Shown here in pieces: positions 46,714-56,051 of a stretch of DNA of 64,000 nt. The DNA comes from Nostoc edaphicum CCNP1411 (GTDB lineage Bacteria > Cyanobacteriota > Cyanobacteriia > Cyanobacteriales > Nostocaceae), in NCBI RefSeq assembly GCF_014023275.1, contig NZ_CP054698.1:7401001-7465000 (forward strand). The letters are read 5' to 3'. The position numbers were made by a program, and so were the translations under genes. Below the pieces are notes generated by a model. The model saw only the letters and a list, made by a program, of their open reading frames with translations. It ran no database searches and was not told the origin of the DNA. Within the stretch, counting starts at the first letter, position 1. Every line of letters starts with the position of its first letter.

Positions 46714-47124
46714 ATGAAACGTCGTGATTTTATTAATTGGGTAGGTTTAGGCTTGATTGGGAGTTCTCTACCTGTTGCGATCGCAGCCTGTTCTTCTCAA
46801 ACAACTTCAACATCTGGAGATTGGCAAACAGTAGGTACTTCGGCAGAATTAAACAAGACTGGCCAATTGCTGGCGAAAAATTCACCTGCTGGGCCTGTGT
46901 TGGTAGTCGGCACATCTGCTGCAAATCTGACAGCTGTCAACCCTACCTGTCCTCATTCAGGTTGTACTGTGGGATGGCAAGCTGAGGCAAAAAAATTCGC
47001 CTGTCCCTGTCATGGTTCGGAATTTGGGATTGACGGTAAAGTGCAAAGAGGCCCAGCAACAGAAGCGCTTAAAACTTACGCCGCCAAGATTGAAGGCAAT
47101 TCAGTTGTAGTCAAGCCAACCTAG
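46714..47124 (+). CDS. Rieske 2Fe-2S lipoprotein
   Basis: The 136-residue protein begins MKRRDFINWVGLGLIGSSLP, a twin-arginine-type leader ending in a lipobox-like AIAAC. The Rieske domain shows CPHSGCTVGW and CPCHGSEFG, then GPATEALKTYAAKIEGNSVV. It is a small exported Rieske ferredoxin-like protein, not the b6f PetC (listed at 16005). It diverges from nirA across the NtcA promoter region and is followed by the HEAT-repeat gene. A role in electron supply to nitrate/nitrite reduction is only suggested by position. Confidence 0.88.
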   Translation: MKRRDFINWVGLGLIGSSLPVAIAACSSQTTSTSGDWQTVGTSAELNKTGQLLAKNSPAGPVLVVGTSAANLTAVNPTCPHSGCTVGWQAEAKKFACPCHGSEFGIDGKVQRGPATEALKTYAAKIEGNSVVVKPT

Positions 47125-47126
47125 TG

Positions 47127-47240
47127 GAGGCAGAAGGCAAGAGGCAGGAGGCAGGAGGCAATTGGAGACTAGTAAATTTACTCAGCACTCAGCACGGGCA
47201 AAACGCCCCGCTATCCATGTACAGCACTCAGCACTTTCAA
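47127..47240. repeat. STRR repeats between the Rieske and HEAT genes
   Basis: GGAGGCAGAAGGCAAGAGGC heptamers are followed by CTCAGCACTCAGCAC and the 34-base block (47202-47235) shared exactly with 7519-7552. Confidence 0.75.
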
Positions 47241-47275
47241 AGTAGGAGGCAGAAGATTGATAATTACAGCAGGGT

Positions 47276-48598
47276 ATGGTGAGTAATATAAATCAGCTTT
47301 TGGTGCAAGCTCAGACAGCATACGATGCAGCTGATTGGTCATTGCTAATTCAATATTTACAACAATTAATTTTAGGGGCAAACTCGGAACATCCAGAGAT
47401 AGTTAAAAACCGAGAATATCTTTTGAAATTAGCACTTTCCATGTTAGAGATGGGGGATTTTCAACAGCGCTGGGAAATTACCAAAGTGTTGACTCATTTG
47501 GGAAATATTGCCATCCCACCACTCATTGAGATATTAGAAGATGAAGAAGCAGAGGAAGAATTACGCTGGTATGCAGCACGAACTTTAGGCGAATTTCAGC
47601 ACCCAGAAGCGATCGCACCTTTGCTTGAATTGTTGAAAAGTGATGATGATGAAGAACTCAAGGCGATCGCAGCTACAGCATTAGGGCAAATGGGTACTGT
47701 TGCGATTGCTGGACTCTCTGAACTTTTATCAGATGAAGATACAAGGCTTTTTGCAGTGCGATCGCTTTCTTGTATTCCGCAAATAGAAACCATCACACCA
47801 CTGTTGAGTGTGGTTCAAGATCCACAACCCGCAATCCGCGCCGCCGCAATTGAAGCCCTCAGCAGCTTTCATGACGAACGTGTACCACCAGTATTGTTAA
47901 ACGCTTTGGATGATATGGCCGCCACAGTTAGGCGTGCAGCAGTGCTTGGCTTAGGTTTTCGCCCCGACTTACGCCAAGCCTTAGATTTGGTGACGAGACT
48001 GCAACCCAAGCTTTACGACTTTAATCTTGATGTTTGTTGTGCAGCCGCAGTTTCGCTGTCTCGCATGGGTTGTGATGAGGCTGCAAAACATTTATTTGAT
48101 TTGCTGATTTCACCTCACACACCGATAAAGCTGCAATTAGAAACCATCCGCGCTTTAAGTTGGGTGGGGACACCATCCAGTTTGGAATATTTGCAAACAG
48201 CACTGAATCAAAGTACATCAGAAACAGTGTGGCAAGAAATTGTCACAGTTTTAGGACGAGTGCAAAAACCGCAGTTAACTACACCAGCCACAGAAATTTT
48301 ACTGCAAATACTGCGATGCCTTTCCTGCGGAACGCTAACTCAACATCCAGACATAGAGATTGTAAACATCAAAAGTGCGATCGCCTTGTCTCTAGGGCAG
48401 TTAGGCCAAATGCAAGCTATTGAACCATTGATTTCACTGCTAGCTGATTCTAATGCATCGGTGAGACTACATGCGATCGCGGCACTAAAAAATCTGGATG
48501 GAGAAGCCGTATATCAACAATTGCAGCAGTTAGCAAATAATGACGCAATCACACCAGATTTAAAACAAGGAATAGCGATCGCTTTAGCTGAGTGGTAA
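47276..48598 (+). CDS. nirB: HEAT-repeat protein, probable NirB (nitrite reductase partner)
   Basis: The 440-residue protein is built of HEAT/PBS-lyase-like repeats of about 31 residues: ELRWYAARTLGEFQHPEAIA, ELKAIAATALGQMGTVAIAG, TRLFAVRSLSCIPQIETITP, PAIRAAAIEALSSFHDERVP and more to about residue 430. In Anabaena a CpcE-like protein encoded beside nirA was named NirB; it is needed for full nitrite reductase activity and interacts with NirA. Position divergent to nirA and the repeat architecture support that identity. It is unrelated to NADH-nitrite reductase NirB of enterobacteria. A phycobilin lyase-like role is the alternative. Confidence 0.7.
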   Translation: MVSNINQLLVQAQTAYDAADWSLLIQYLQQLILGANSEHPEIVKNREYLLKLALSMLEMGDFQQRWEITKVLTHLGNIAIPPLIEILEDEEAEEELRWYAARTLGEFQHPEAIAPLLELLKSDDDEELKAIAATALGQMGTVAIAGLSELLSDEDTRLFAVRSLSCIPQIETITPLLSVVQDPQPAIRAAAIEALSSFHDERVPPVLLNALDDMAATVRRAAVLGLGFRPDLRQALDLVTRLQPKLYDFNLDVCCAAAVSLSRMGCDEAAKHLFDLLISPHTPIKLQLETIRALSWVGTPSSLEYLQTALNQSTSETVWQEIVTVLGRVQKPQLTTPATEILLQILRCLSCGTLTQHPDIEIVNIKSAIALSLGQLGQMQAIEPLISLLADSNASVRLHAIAALKNLDGEAVYQQLQQLANNDAITPDLKQGIAIALAEW

Positions 48599-48662
48599 TT
48601 TATCTTGAAGATGATAGGGAGCAAGAATAATGCTGCATTACTTTCTTTTAGCTATATCACAT

Positions 48663-48754
48663 TAGACATCTCCAGAAATTAAATATGCGATATCCAGAAC
48701 CCTTGTAGAGACGTAGCATTGCTACATCTCTACATTCATTTTCGGAGATGTCTA
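48663..48754. repeat. Inverted-repeat element with TAGACATCTCC ends
   Basis: Ends 48663-48673 and 48744-48754 are perfect inverted copies (TAGACATCTCC / GGAGATGTCTA). Between them lies a copy of the GTAGAGACG-type palindrome (48702-48735: TGTAGAGACGTAGCATTGCT and ACATCTCTACA). It is another palindrome-inside-palindrome. The rest of the 257-base gap is featureless. Confidence 0.65.
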
Positions 48755-48855
48755 TTCAACAGTTATTTGATGGCAGCATCACTAGAACAAAAACATCAAA
48801 GTCATACTGAATACTTAATTAAAAAGAATGGGATGTCATAAATTTTATAGATAAG

Positions 48856-50253
48856 TTAGCTTTTGATACTGAAATAAGTTCCTAAATTGTGACAAAACCA
48901 GGTGCCTAAACTTAATGCAACTAGTACAGCAAATATAAAGATCACAATCGATTTTAATTCCCATCCTTTATCCGGCAAAGTATGTGTTATATGCACGGTT
49001 TCTAGAGGAAATTTCCCAAGTAGCTGATCAACTCTTACTTTGTCTTGCACAACCAAATTCAGACCAGGCCAGATATATTGCTTATTATAGTCATTTGGTT
49101 CTTTTTTGACACCGCCAAAATTCTTAAATAAAGCATCGTCATAATAAGTTGTGTCTGTTACTGCTTGATTATGAAAGGCGGTTAAAGGAGGCTGAACCTG
49201 TTGATTGGAGAGTGAAAAATAAATTTTTTTCTGTTGGCTAGCAATACAGTCAAAGTTAGATTTTCGTTGCCAGAATGATGTTTTTACCCAAGATTGGGGC
49301 TTAACAATATTGTCATCTGCTCCGTGCAAGATACCAACGGGAACATCTAATTTTACGCCTGTTTTGCGAATTGTGATTGGTTCTAAGGTAAAGGGAGAGC
49401 GAAACAGTTTCAAAATGAATACAGCTATCTGGGGAATGCCCATCTCGGTACTCGGAGCGGGATCGGCTGTGATAATTTGTTTTGGGAAAAACTTGGTTTC
49501 GGTAACATAAGCAGGCCAGCTTAGAGCTAACAATCCTCCTAGAGAATGCCCGAAAACATAGAAATCGAAGTCTAACTCGTCAAATTTGGGATTATCTTGG
49601 CATAGCTTTCGCCAAGAGTCAGAAGTCAGGCCAATCGCCCTCTCTATCCAGACTGAAGGGCTATACAGAAGACTTAACCCAACCGTAGAAATCAATTTGA
49701 CGAGATTCTTGCTATATTTAGGACTAAATAAGTAGATAAATCTAACAATTAAGATAATAACCACTAAAGCGAAAGCAATAATCAAGCACTTCAGGGGGCT
49801 AGGTTCATCGGGAGCTTCTCGAATTCGATGAAATTCCTCAGCTTTTCTTGTCTGTTTAACAAATTTTTCGGTTGATGGTGTTTTCCTTTGAGTGATTGTA
49901 TCGATCACCATTTGATACCAAAAATATAGATGACGTTTGTTTTTACTGGGAATCAATTGGTTTTGATCTATCTCATCGGGATAGTCACTGTTTTGGAAAT
50001 CAGGAAAGAATACATAATAACCTTTTTTAGCTAATACTTCTAAGTGAGCTTCGTAGAATTTTGGCAGACACAAAGCGAAACCATGCAGATAAGTAATTAA
50101 CTTCAGTTTTCCCTGTTCGTCATGGCAAGGAGAATCAGGAACGAAGACTTGGATAAAATTACCTTTGATATGGCTACCACACTGATATATTTTATAGCCA
50201 TCTTTCTGCTTATAAGACCACTTAGGCAGATTAACATTTGTACAATTTTCCAC
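48856..50253 (-). CDS. Membrane-associated alpha/beta hydrolase
   Basis: The 465-residue protein has an alpha/beta hydrolase fold with early LITYLHGFALCLPKFYEAHL, nucleophile elbow VFGHSLGGLLAL (Ser237) and a late acidic region GILHGADDNIVKP (Asp near 313). Two hydrophobic segments, about residues 156-178 inside the fold and 440-462 near the C-terminus, suggest membrane attachment. I cannot name the substrate. The next gene (50379, same strand) is upstream and 125 bases away, and may be co-expressed. Confidence 0.75.
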   Translation of the reverse strand: MENCTNVNLPKWSYKQKDGYKIYQCGSHIKGNFIQVFVPDSPCHDEQGKLKLITYLHGFALCLPKFYEAHLEVLAKKGYYVFFPDFQNSDYPDEIDQNQLIPSKNKRHLYFWYQMVIDTITQRKTPSTEKFVKQTRKAEEFHRIREAPDEPSPLKCLIIAFALVVIILIVRFIYLFSPKYSKNLVKLISTVGLSLLYSPSVWIERAIGLTSDSWRKLCQDNPKFDELDFDFYVFGHSLGGLLALSWPAYVTETKFFPKQIITADPAPSTEMGIPQIAVFILKLFRSPFTLEPITIRKTGVKLDVPVGILHGADDNIVKPQSWVKTSFWQRKSNFDCIASQQKKIYFSLSNQQVQPPLTAFHNQAVTDTTYYDDALFKNFGGVKKEPNDYNKQYIWPGLNLVVQDKVRVDQLLGKFPLETVHITHTLPDKGWELKSIVIFIFAVLVALSLGTWFCHNLGTYFSIKS

Positions 50254-50378
50254 AAGTATATCCTCTACTATTCAAGTAATAAATTGAAGCTTCAAGGGTA
50301 AAAGATTGAAATAATCAACAAACTAGTTGCAGACACGATTTCGATTAAATTGTTCACTAATCTAGTTCTATATCAATC

Positions 50379-51191
50379 TCACAAAAGACCTATTGCATGA
50401 CGAGTAATAAAAAGAATCAACATTCCTCCGCCAGCGTTCAATAGAACAACTGCCAGCAGGTGCCACCATTGGTTAAAAGTGCTTTCCGCACCCAAACCTT
50501 CCGAGAGTCCTCCGCCCAGGTAGAGGGCAGATACTAGCAAGCCCGGAAATAGAGCTGACCATCCTCCCATTAGATAAATTAAGGATGCTGTGAAAGATAG
50601 GGTCAGGGGGATGAAGGAAAGAAAAGTCAAAAATGGAACAGGAAAGATATCCTGACCGTTTAACTTTTTAGGAAACGGCTTTGTGTCTCTGGGCAAAATG
50701 TAAAGCCACAGAAGGATGGTAATGATTAGTATCACTGTCCACGGTTTATCAATTTCGAGAAAAACCAACTGCCATTTGTCGAAGCCCAAGACACCAATAG
50801 TGTACATTCCTGCTGCGATCGCTTGAAACAGAAATAGAAGCTTATACGTGACATAGCGTAACTGATCGTTGTTGTATTTCTCAGGTTCACAACCCGAATC
50901 CTTGCATTCAGCAATTTGCCACCCTTCATATTCATGCATCAGCATAGGGAAGCTTCCTGCAATTTGCTGAAAAATTGGAGCCATCACGACAAAGAAAAAT
51001 GCTCCACACGAAGGCTGATAGAAATCGCGGTAGTAATAAAAGCTATACGCAACACCTAGTTGAGTTAAGTATGTCAAGTAGTGAAATAGTTCCACAATCA
51101 ACAACATTGCAGAGTTAGCGTTACTCGTACTCGGCTTGGGTTTAGGATACTGCCACAACCATCCAGGGATTGGATAAAACGATGGTTTCAA
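50379..51191 (-). CDS. Multi-spanning membrane protein of unknown function
   Basis: The 270-residue protein begins MKPSFYPIPGWLWQYPKPKP and has six or so hydrophobic segments (MLLIVELFHYLTYLTQLGVA, FFFVVMAPIFQQIAGSF, YKLLFLFQAIAAGMYTIGVL, and others). A soluble loop has AECKDSGCEPEKYNNDQLRY. No family is recognised. An IS701-type element ends only 56 bases upstream of its start, so its original promoter is probably displaced. Confidence 0.7.
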   Translation of the reverse strand: MKPSFYPIPGWLWQYPKPKPSTSNANSAMLLIVELFHYLTYLTQLGVAYSFYYYRDFYQPSCGAFFFVVMAPIFQQIAGSFPMLMHEYEGWQIAECKDSGCEPEKYNNDQLRYVTYKLLFLFQAIAAGMYTIGVLGFDKWQLVFLEIDKPWTVILIITILLWLYILPRDTKPFPKKLNGQDIFPVPFLTFLSFIPLTLSFTASLIYLMGGWSALFPGLLVSALYLGGGLSEGLGAESTFNQWWHLLAVVLLNAGGGMLILFITRHAIGLL

Positions 51192-51246
51192 GATTAATTG
51201 CTCTTTTATGTAACTAAATTTTCAAGGTTTTATTGAGCTGACTTAG

Positions 51247-52636
51247 CCCTGTTTTGTCACTCTAGGCAGAGGAAAAGTAGAAATCAGGGTGAGACAGGAA
51301 AATAAATATTGAACTGGTGAGGTTATAAATAATAGATTGAAGTTTCGAAAAACCCAAAGACAATTGGGGAATAGGAAAAACTGTCAACCAGGGATATATT
51401 AGGTTAAATAAAGTAAAAGGTTGAATTATTAAACGGAGATTGTTAAGAATGTTCTTCCAACCCTTCCCATCATCCCACCAAGGATGAGCAGCCAATTTTG
51501 ATGGAGACTTTGGTGGAGAAGACTGCATTTGTTCAGAGTGTAGACTCACCATTAAGTAGCTACTACAAACAATCTCCCACCAGCGTTCAATATCCGCATA
51601 ATGAGTCAGCCGATAATCTGCCCAACCTAATTCATTCTTACTTTGCTTCAAGCCATATTCAACCCAAGTTCTTAACCCATAAAAGTTACCAACATCTCTT
51701 GGTGTAAGGTCTGCGTATTTACTCATCACATACCAAGTAGTGTTACCGGGTAATTTCTCAATGTCAGTAGTAATCTGCCAATACCTTTTTTTCTTGTCGT
51801 TTACCATGAATTATTTCCCTAATAAACCGATTCTCACTACTCAAGTTAGAGAATACTCTTTTAAACTTATGCCACTTTAAATATTGAGTATGTTGTCTAG
51901 GAAGTAGCTCTACAGAATGGTTTGAGCGAATCGCCACTAGATAATTTAACCCCAGATCGTCTAATATAGATATGAAATTAGCACTACTCTCACCATATAA
52001 GCTATCTGCTAGTACTAGGTTGAATTTAAAACCCATCAACTCTAGCTTTTTCATCATTATTGCTGCTATTTGAGGCTTCGTAAGATATTTATCCCCTGGC
52101 TTTAATCTTTCGCGTGGCTTGTATACTTCAAACAGTAATGGAAAAGTCATCCCACAGAATACACCATACGCCGTGACTGCTACAATTCCATTTTCTACTT
52201 TACCCAAATTACCTATGTACTGTCGTTTCACATAATCTGTCTTATTCCCTTTCTTTTTATCTCCTGTCTCATCAATAATTAGAATGATTGGTCTACCTTT
52301 TAGAACTTGTAAAATTAGCTCTAATCGCAAGGCTCTTAACTTCTCTATATCCCAAGGTGATGTAGTTAAAAAATGGTGCAAACCCTGCTGATTGTCCAAT
52401 CCTACAATTTTTGCTATTTCTGGTAGGGTTTTCCGTTTTAGTTCAGAAATACACCCTACATGAAGGTATTTAAAAGCCTCGAAGCTCCTAACATCTGGAA
52501 ACAGGCTTTTATACCATTGGCAATATTCGTCCACGAATTTTACTGTTGGTGCGGCTGGACGAGGCTGTACCATACTCTGTGTCTTGGTTCTAGCGTTTGT
52601 ACCTTATTATACTACTGCCAGAGTGACAAAACAGGG
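51247..52636. mobile_element. IS701-family insertion sequence
   Basis: The 1390-bp element has terminal inverted repeats: left CCCTGTTTTGTCACTCT-AGGCAG, right (inverted) CCCTGTTTTGTCACTCT-GGCAG. It is flanked by TTAG at 51243-51246 and 52637-52640, a 4-bp target duplication as in the IS701 family. Inside is one transposase gene on the minus strand, split by a frameshift. The clean ends and target repeat suggest a fairly recent insertion. Confidence 0.9.
51262..52573 (-). pseudogene. IS701-type DDE transposase, frameshifted
   Basis: The first frame (52573 to 51764) begins MVQPRPAAPTVKFVDEYCQW and carries IILIIDETGDKKKG (first Asp) and NLVLADSLYGESS (second Asp). The second frame (51807 to 51262) continues KRYWQITTDIEKLPGNTTWY and RTWVEYGLKQSKNELGW (Glu). 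The break falls in a run of seven A (coding strand, near 51790); six A would read RQEKRYWQITTD without interruption. The gene is either inactivated by one extra A, expressed by slippage, or a sequencing error. Confidence 0.88.
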
Positions 52637-52663
52637 TTAGATAATATATGAGCGACAGCTTTA

Positions 52664-52697
52664 CCAGTTACACCAAATACGTTTTTGATGTAACTGG
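52664..52697. terminator. Stem-loop downstream of the secreted-protein gene
   Basis: CCAGTTACA (52664-52672) and TGTAACTGG (52689-52697) form a 9-bp stem with a 16-base loop just past the stop of the minus-strand gene. There is no strong T run on the minus strand, so it is a probable rather than certain terminator. Confidence 0.4.
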
Positions 52698-52707
52698 CGC
52701 ATAATTA

Positions 52708-53280
52708 CTACAAATCTGGTCGAGTAGACTTTGATGCTACCAGCTTAATAGCAAAGCTAGTACCTGGCTTAAAGTCTGCAATACTTGCACTATATTGCAA
52801 AGATTTGTCCAGTGGTAAGTACGATGCTCCCCCGCAGGATACATTCAAATCCGTACCATTGTTAACTTTTAAATTTGAACAGCCATAAATGACTGTTTTA
52901 CCGCCTTCATCATCGATTTGGTTAATCTGAAGATTCTTAACAACCACAGTCTCTCCCGGAGGCAACTGTACAATAGCTCTATCAATCCTAATAGCTCTAA
53001 CCTCCGGAATATTTGGCAGAAGTTCTCGTAACTTAATCGGCTTAAGTGTGGTGAAGGCACATTCACCGACTTTGTTAAAGATGACATTCGGAGGTATAAT
53101 ATCGACCTCACCACTTGGTTCTACTATCACCTGCGGCTCTTTTTCCTCGACGGTGCAGGCTGAACTTATAGGAGCAGTGGCCGGAGCTGCGATCGCTATT
53201 CCAGAAAAGAAAGTTGCACAAATGACAAGTAAAACGGTAATAGCTCCAAGAATATTCTTGGAATATCTGAATCGATTCAT
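52708..53280 (-). CDS. Secreted hypothetical protein, 190 aa
   Basis: MNRFRYSKNILGAITVLLVI then CATFFSGIAIAAPATAP forms a clear signal peptide with cleavage after AIAA. The mature part of about 155 residues is beta-rich with five Cys (SACTVEEKEP, VGECAFTT, YGCSNLKV, NVSCGGA), consistent with disulfides. No domain family is recognised. It may be anchored in the periplasm or exported. The 641 bases upstream contain paired direct repeats (53404 and 53545). Confidence 0.7.
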   Translation of the reverse strand: MNRFRYSKNILGAITVLLVICATFFSGIAIAAPATAPISSACTVEEKEPQVIVEPSGEVDIIPPNVIFNKVGECAFTTLKPIKLRELLPNIPEVRAIRIDRAIVQLPPGETVVVKNLQINQIDDEGGKTVIYGCSNLKVNNGTDLNVSCGGASYLPLDKSLQYSASIADFKPGTSFAIKLVASKSTRPDL

Positions 53281-53403
53281 TATTTTTCCCCGTTAAGCAA
53301 ATCTTGAAATTTATTCACAAACTTTATGAGTAGGTTCCCACCAACTCGTTGTATAAAGCTTGCGAGACATAATAGATTTATTCAACTATAAAATATCTAC
53401 TTG

Positions 53404-53427
53404 AACAACCGAAGTTAACGAAGTTAA
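53404..53427. promoter_or_regulatory. Direct-repeat motif, copy 1 (GAAGTTAAC GAAGTTAAG)
   Basis: AACAACCGAAGTTAACGAAG + TTAA contains two GAAGTTAA octamers spaced 9 bases apart (near one helical turn), a layout typical of operators for OmpR-type regulators. It lies 124 bases upstream of the secreted-protein gene start. Confidence 0.35.
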
Positions 53428-53544
53428 GATTATTTGGTTATATTTATGCAAAATTGATGGTGAAAAGACGTAAGTTGGTTGTCAATTAACTATCAAAAAT
53501 ATGTAACAACAACCTTAGCTACTACCCCAACAATTGCTTCTTTT

Positions 53545-53568
53545 AACAACCGAAGTTAAGGAAGTTAA
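53545..53568. promoter_or_regulatory. Direct-repeat motif, copy 2
   Basis: AACAACCGAAGTTAAGGAAG + TTAA differs from copy 1 at one base and lies 141 bases away. The pair could form a bipartite operator or be a short dispersed repeat. Confidence 0.35.
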
Positions 53569-53921
53569 TATCTTTTTGCTATTTTGGTTCAAGATTATTT
53601 AGATAATTTTGAGATGCTCATTTGTTTTTATTAGGAAATAAGGTGCGTTTCCCCTACTACTACAGACCCTGAAAATAAAGTGATTTAAAGGTAAAAATGC
53701 TAGGAGTTTTGATTAATTGCCAATTTATACAGTTGGCGGCACATTTGTTAATTGAGGTAACTGTGCCAGAAAAATTAATACTGCCAACGCATTGATATAA
53801 CCAATCATCACTTATTTTAGTCATTGACTTTATTTCCTACTATGGTTTTGCTGACAGATAGATTTACCTCTGGTTAAGGTGTTTAATAATACTCAGATTG
53901 TCTGTTTTGTTGCCATTAGTT

Positions 53922-54632
53922 TTAAGATGACGTAGGCAATTCTGTAGACTGGGCAAATTCTTTACCGTCACGCTTTTTGATTACTCGTGCAGGTACACCC
54001 ACAGCTACCGAAAATGGGGGAATATCTTTAGTAACAACAGCGCCAGCACCAATAACACTGCCTTTACCAATGGTGACACCATCTAATACTTTCACCCCAT
54101 GTCCTAGCCAACAGTCATCCTCAATCACGATCCCTTTGCAAGTAATACCTTGGTATTTAATTGGTTCTGTTGGATCTGCAAAATTGTGATTATTGCCATA
54201 TATTGCAGTGTGGGCTGCAATTAAACAGTGTTTGCCAATTTTGATATCTCCAGGGCCAGCAATACAAACACTAGGGCCAATAAAAGTATCTTGACCAATG
54301 TGAATAGAAGTGTTGTTTAGTGCCCCTATTAAAACGTTACGCTCAAGAATAACTCCATTTTCTAGATGAATTCTATTGTTTTCGTGTCCTTTTCCATCTA
54401 TACGAACACCTTTGAAAATATAAACTCCATTCCCAATTTCAATAGCATCAGTACTAATAAATTCAACACCGTCTTGAATATAAACTGAGCTACCTATCCT
54501 AGAAAAAATAGTGCGATATAGTAAAGTACGTAACTTTACGCCACCAAAGAGTGTTGGGATCTCGCCTAAAAAAGTAGTTAATACAAGTTGTTGAAACCGC
54601 TTCAATTTTGAAAAGTCTTTCAAGTTATGCAT
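53922..54632 (-). CDS. Left-handed beta-helix (hexapeptide) acyltransferase
   Basis: The 236-residue protein has tandem hexapeptide repeats from about residue 50 to 210 (AIEIGNGVYIFKGVRI, SIHIGQDTFIGPSVCIAGPG, IEDDCWLGHGVKVLDGVTIG, KGSVIGAGAVVTKDIPPFSV). The end is PARVIKKR, as in sugar or serine O-acetyltransferases of the WcaF/NodL/MaA type. The active-site His region is IYGNNHNFADP. The N-terminus (MHNLKDFSKLKRFQQLVLTT) resembles colanic acid-type enzymes. No neighbouring glycan genes are present, so the acceptor is unknown. Confidence 0.85.
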   Translation of the reverse strand: MHNLKDFSKLKRFQQLVLTTFLGEIPTLFGGVKLRTLLYRTIFSRIGSSVYIQDGVEFISTDAIEIGNGVYIFKGVRIDGKGHENNRIHLENGVILERNVLIGALNNTSIHIGQDTFIGPSVCIAGPGDIKIGKHCLIAAHTAIYGNNHNFADPTEPIKYQGITCKGIVIEDDCWLGHGVKVLDGVTIGKGSVIGAGAVVTKDIPPFSVAVGVPARVIKKRDGKEFAQSTELPTSS

Positions 54633-54857
54633 GGCTATATTATTTCCAGCTAAATTGTGTTATTGACGATTTATGGAATCGTGAAATACCTAAATGAAGA
54701 CATCCTGTATTTGAGTCTTGCTATGTACCATCTATATTTAGATATATGCATTTTTAACTTGCAGATATATAACAAATAAGATGGCTAAGATAAAGTTTTT
54801 CAACCATTTGAAAAACCCAAGGCAAGCTCTAAATCTACAAGCTATTAGATACAGGTG

Positions 54858-56042
54858 CAGAAATGTTGAATGCTGATACAAAACTTTACATAGATAGTTA
54901 CACTAACTCTAAAAAGGCTAAATTAGTCAACATAACATCATCTCCTCAAACCAATGAACATAGCTGATTTTCTGACACATACAAGATTGCAAATAGCGGA
55001 ATTTATCTAATAGTGTATGTCCCCATTGTGCGGGAATAGATAAAAGCTGTAAAATCAGATAAGCTATTAAACTAACGTAAATTTGTATGGTGATACCGTT
55101 GACGTTTTTGGTAATTAATTTGTCAAGTTTTAAGTGCATCTTTAAAAACTTCCACAAGAGTTCAACTCCCCAACGTAATCGATAAATATCCCTAATTTCA
55201 TCATCATTAACAGCTGCATCTCCCGACTTTGGTAAATTAGTCACTAAGCGGAACTCAGTTTTCGTTTCTAAATCACAAAAATTAATGACTCTATAGGCAA
55301 TAGCCTCATCAGATGCACCTACTTTGACTAATCCAGTTGCATCCTCAAATTCTAGTAACGAAATTGTTTTTTAATCCGCAAAACAAAATATTTGTTTTCT
55401 TGTACCAATTCTTGAATGAATTTTAATCCCGCAAAGCCTCTATCCATTACCCCTACAGCATTAGTTGGGAGACTAGACATCATCTTGGAACCAAATTTAT
55501 AATCATGATCATGTCCAAAATTGATCAAGTTATCTTCTGGGCTACCTGTAGCTAAATTCAAAGAACTAAAAAGTTTGACTTGATGATGACCCAAAACCCA
55601 TAACAATTTACTTGTCAGGGTAATAATTGTTGAATCAATAGGACAAATAGCATATTTATCGTGTAATTTTTTTGTGAATTTTCTTCTGTACTAATTCATT
55701 TAATTTTTGGTAAATTCCTTGAAATTGTTTTTTGGCTTCGATGTAAATTTGCTTTAGAAAAAGTAGAAATATCTACCTCAAATCCTGTATTGTTTAATCT
55801 CTTAAATAAATCTCGCATACTTGTTAAGCTATTATCCAGAGCATAGGATAGCCAGCACTCAAAGAATAGACGACTATTCAATACTGGATAATCATTTTTT
55901 GGCAGGCTTTTCAAGATATCTTTGACAATTTTGGGAAATGAATTTATAATCACAATCAAACTAATATAGTTTAAGCCTTCGCCCAAAAATACCATATTTT
56001 GGGCTATTTTTATCGGATTTTTCTTACCGTTCAACACTTCTG
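54858..56042. mobile_element. IS4-family insertion sequence
   Basis: The 1185-bp element starts CAGAAATGTTGAATG and ends with the inverted CAGAAGTGTTGAACG (13 of 15 alike). It is flanked by ATACAGGTG at 54849-54857 and 56043-56051, a 9-bp target duplication. The transposase inside has the IS4 signature. Reading outward, both ends begin CAG. Because the duplication is still exact, insertion seems fairly recent despite the broken gene. Confidence 0.8.
54927..56037 (-). pseudogene. IS4-family transposase broken by three frameshifts
   Basis: Fragments in order are 56037-55696 (VFLGEGLNYISLIVIINSF), 55606-55352 (TGSPEDNLINFGHDHDYKFG; GVMDRGFAGLKFI with the second Asp) and 55244-54927 (IYRLRWGVELLWKFLK, the Y-2-R-3-E-6-K motif of IS4). 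Between the first two fragments the frame holding CPIDSTIITLTSK (first Asp) is entered after two shifts. All three breaks fall in A runs: near 55722 one A too many, near 55667 (A7 instead of A6), and near 55368 (A6 instead of A7). Corrected, the protein would be about 360 residues. Confidence 0.85.
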
Positions 56043-56051
56043 ATACAGGTG

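Larger units (their letters stand above)
53281..53921. other. 641-base intergenic region with two copies of a direct repeat
   Basis: Between the secreted-protein gene and the acyltransferase gene the DNA is AT-rich. The two AACAACCGAAGTTAA copies (separate entries) stand out; otherwise no ORF, IS end or STRR array is seen. Confidence 0.5.
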
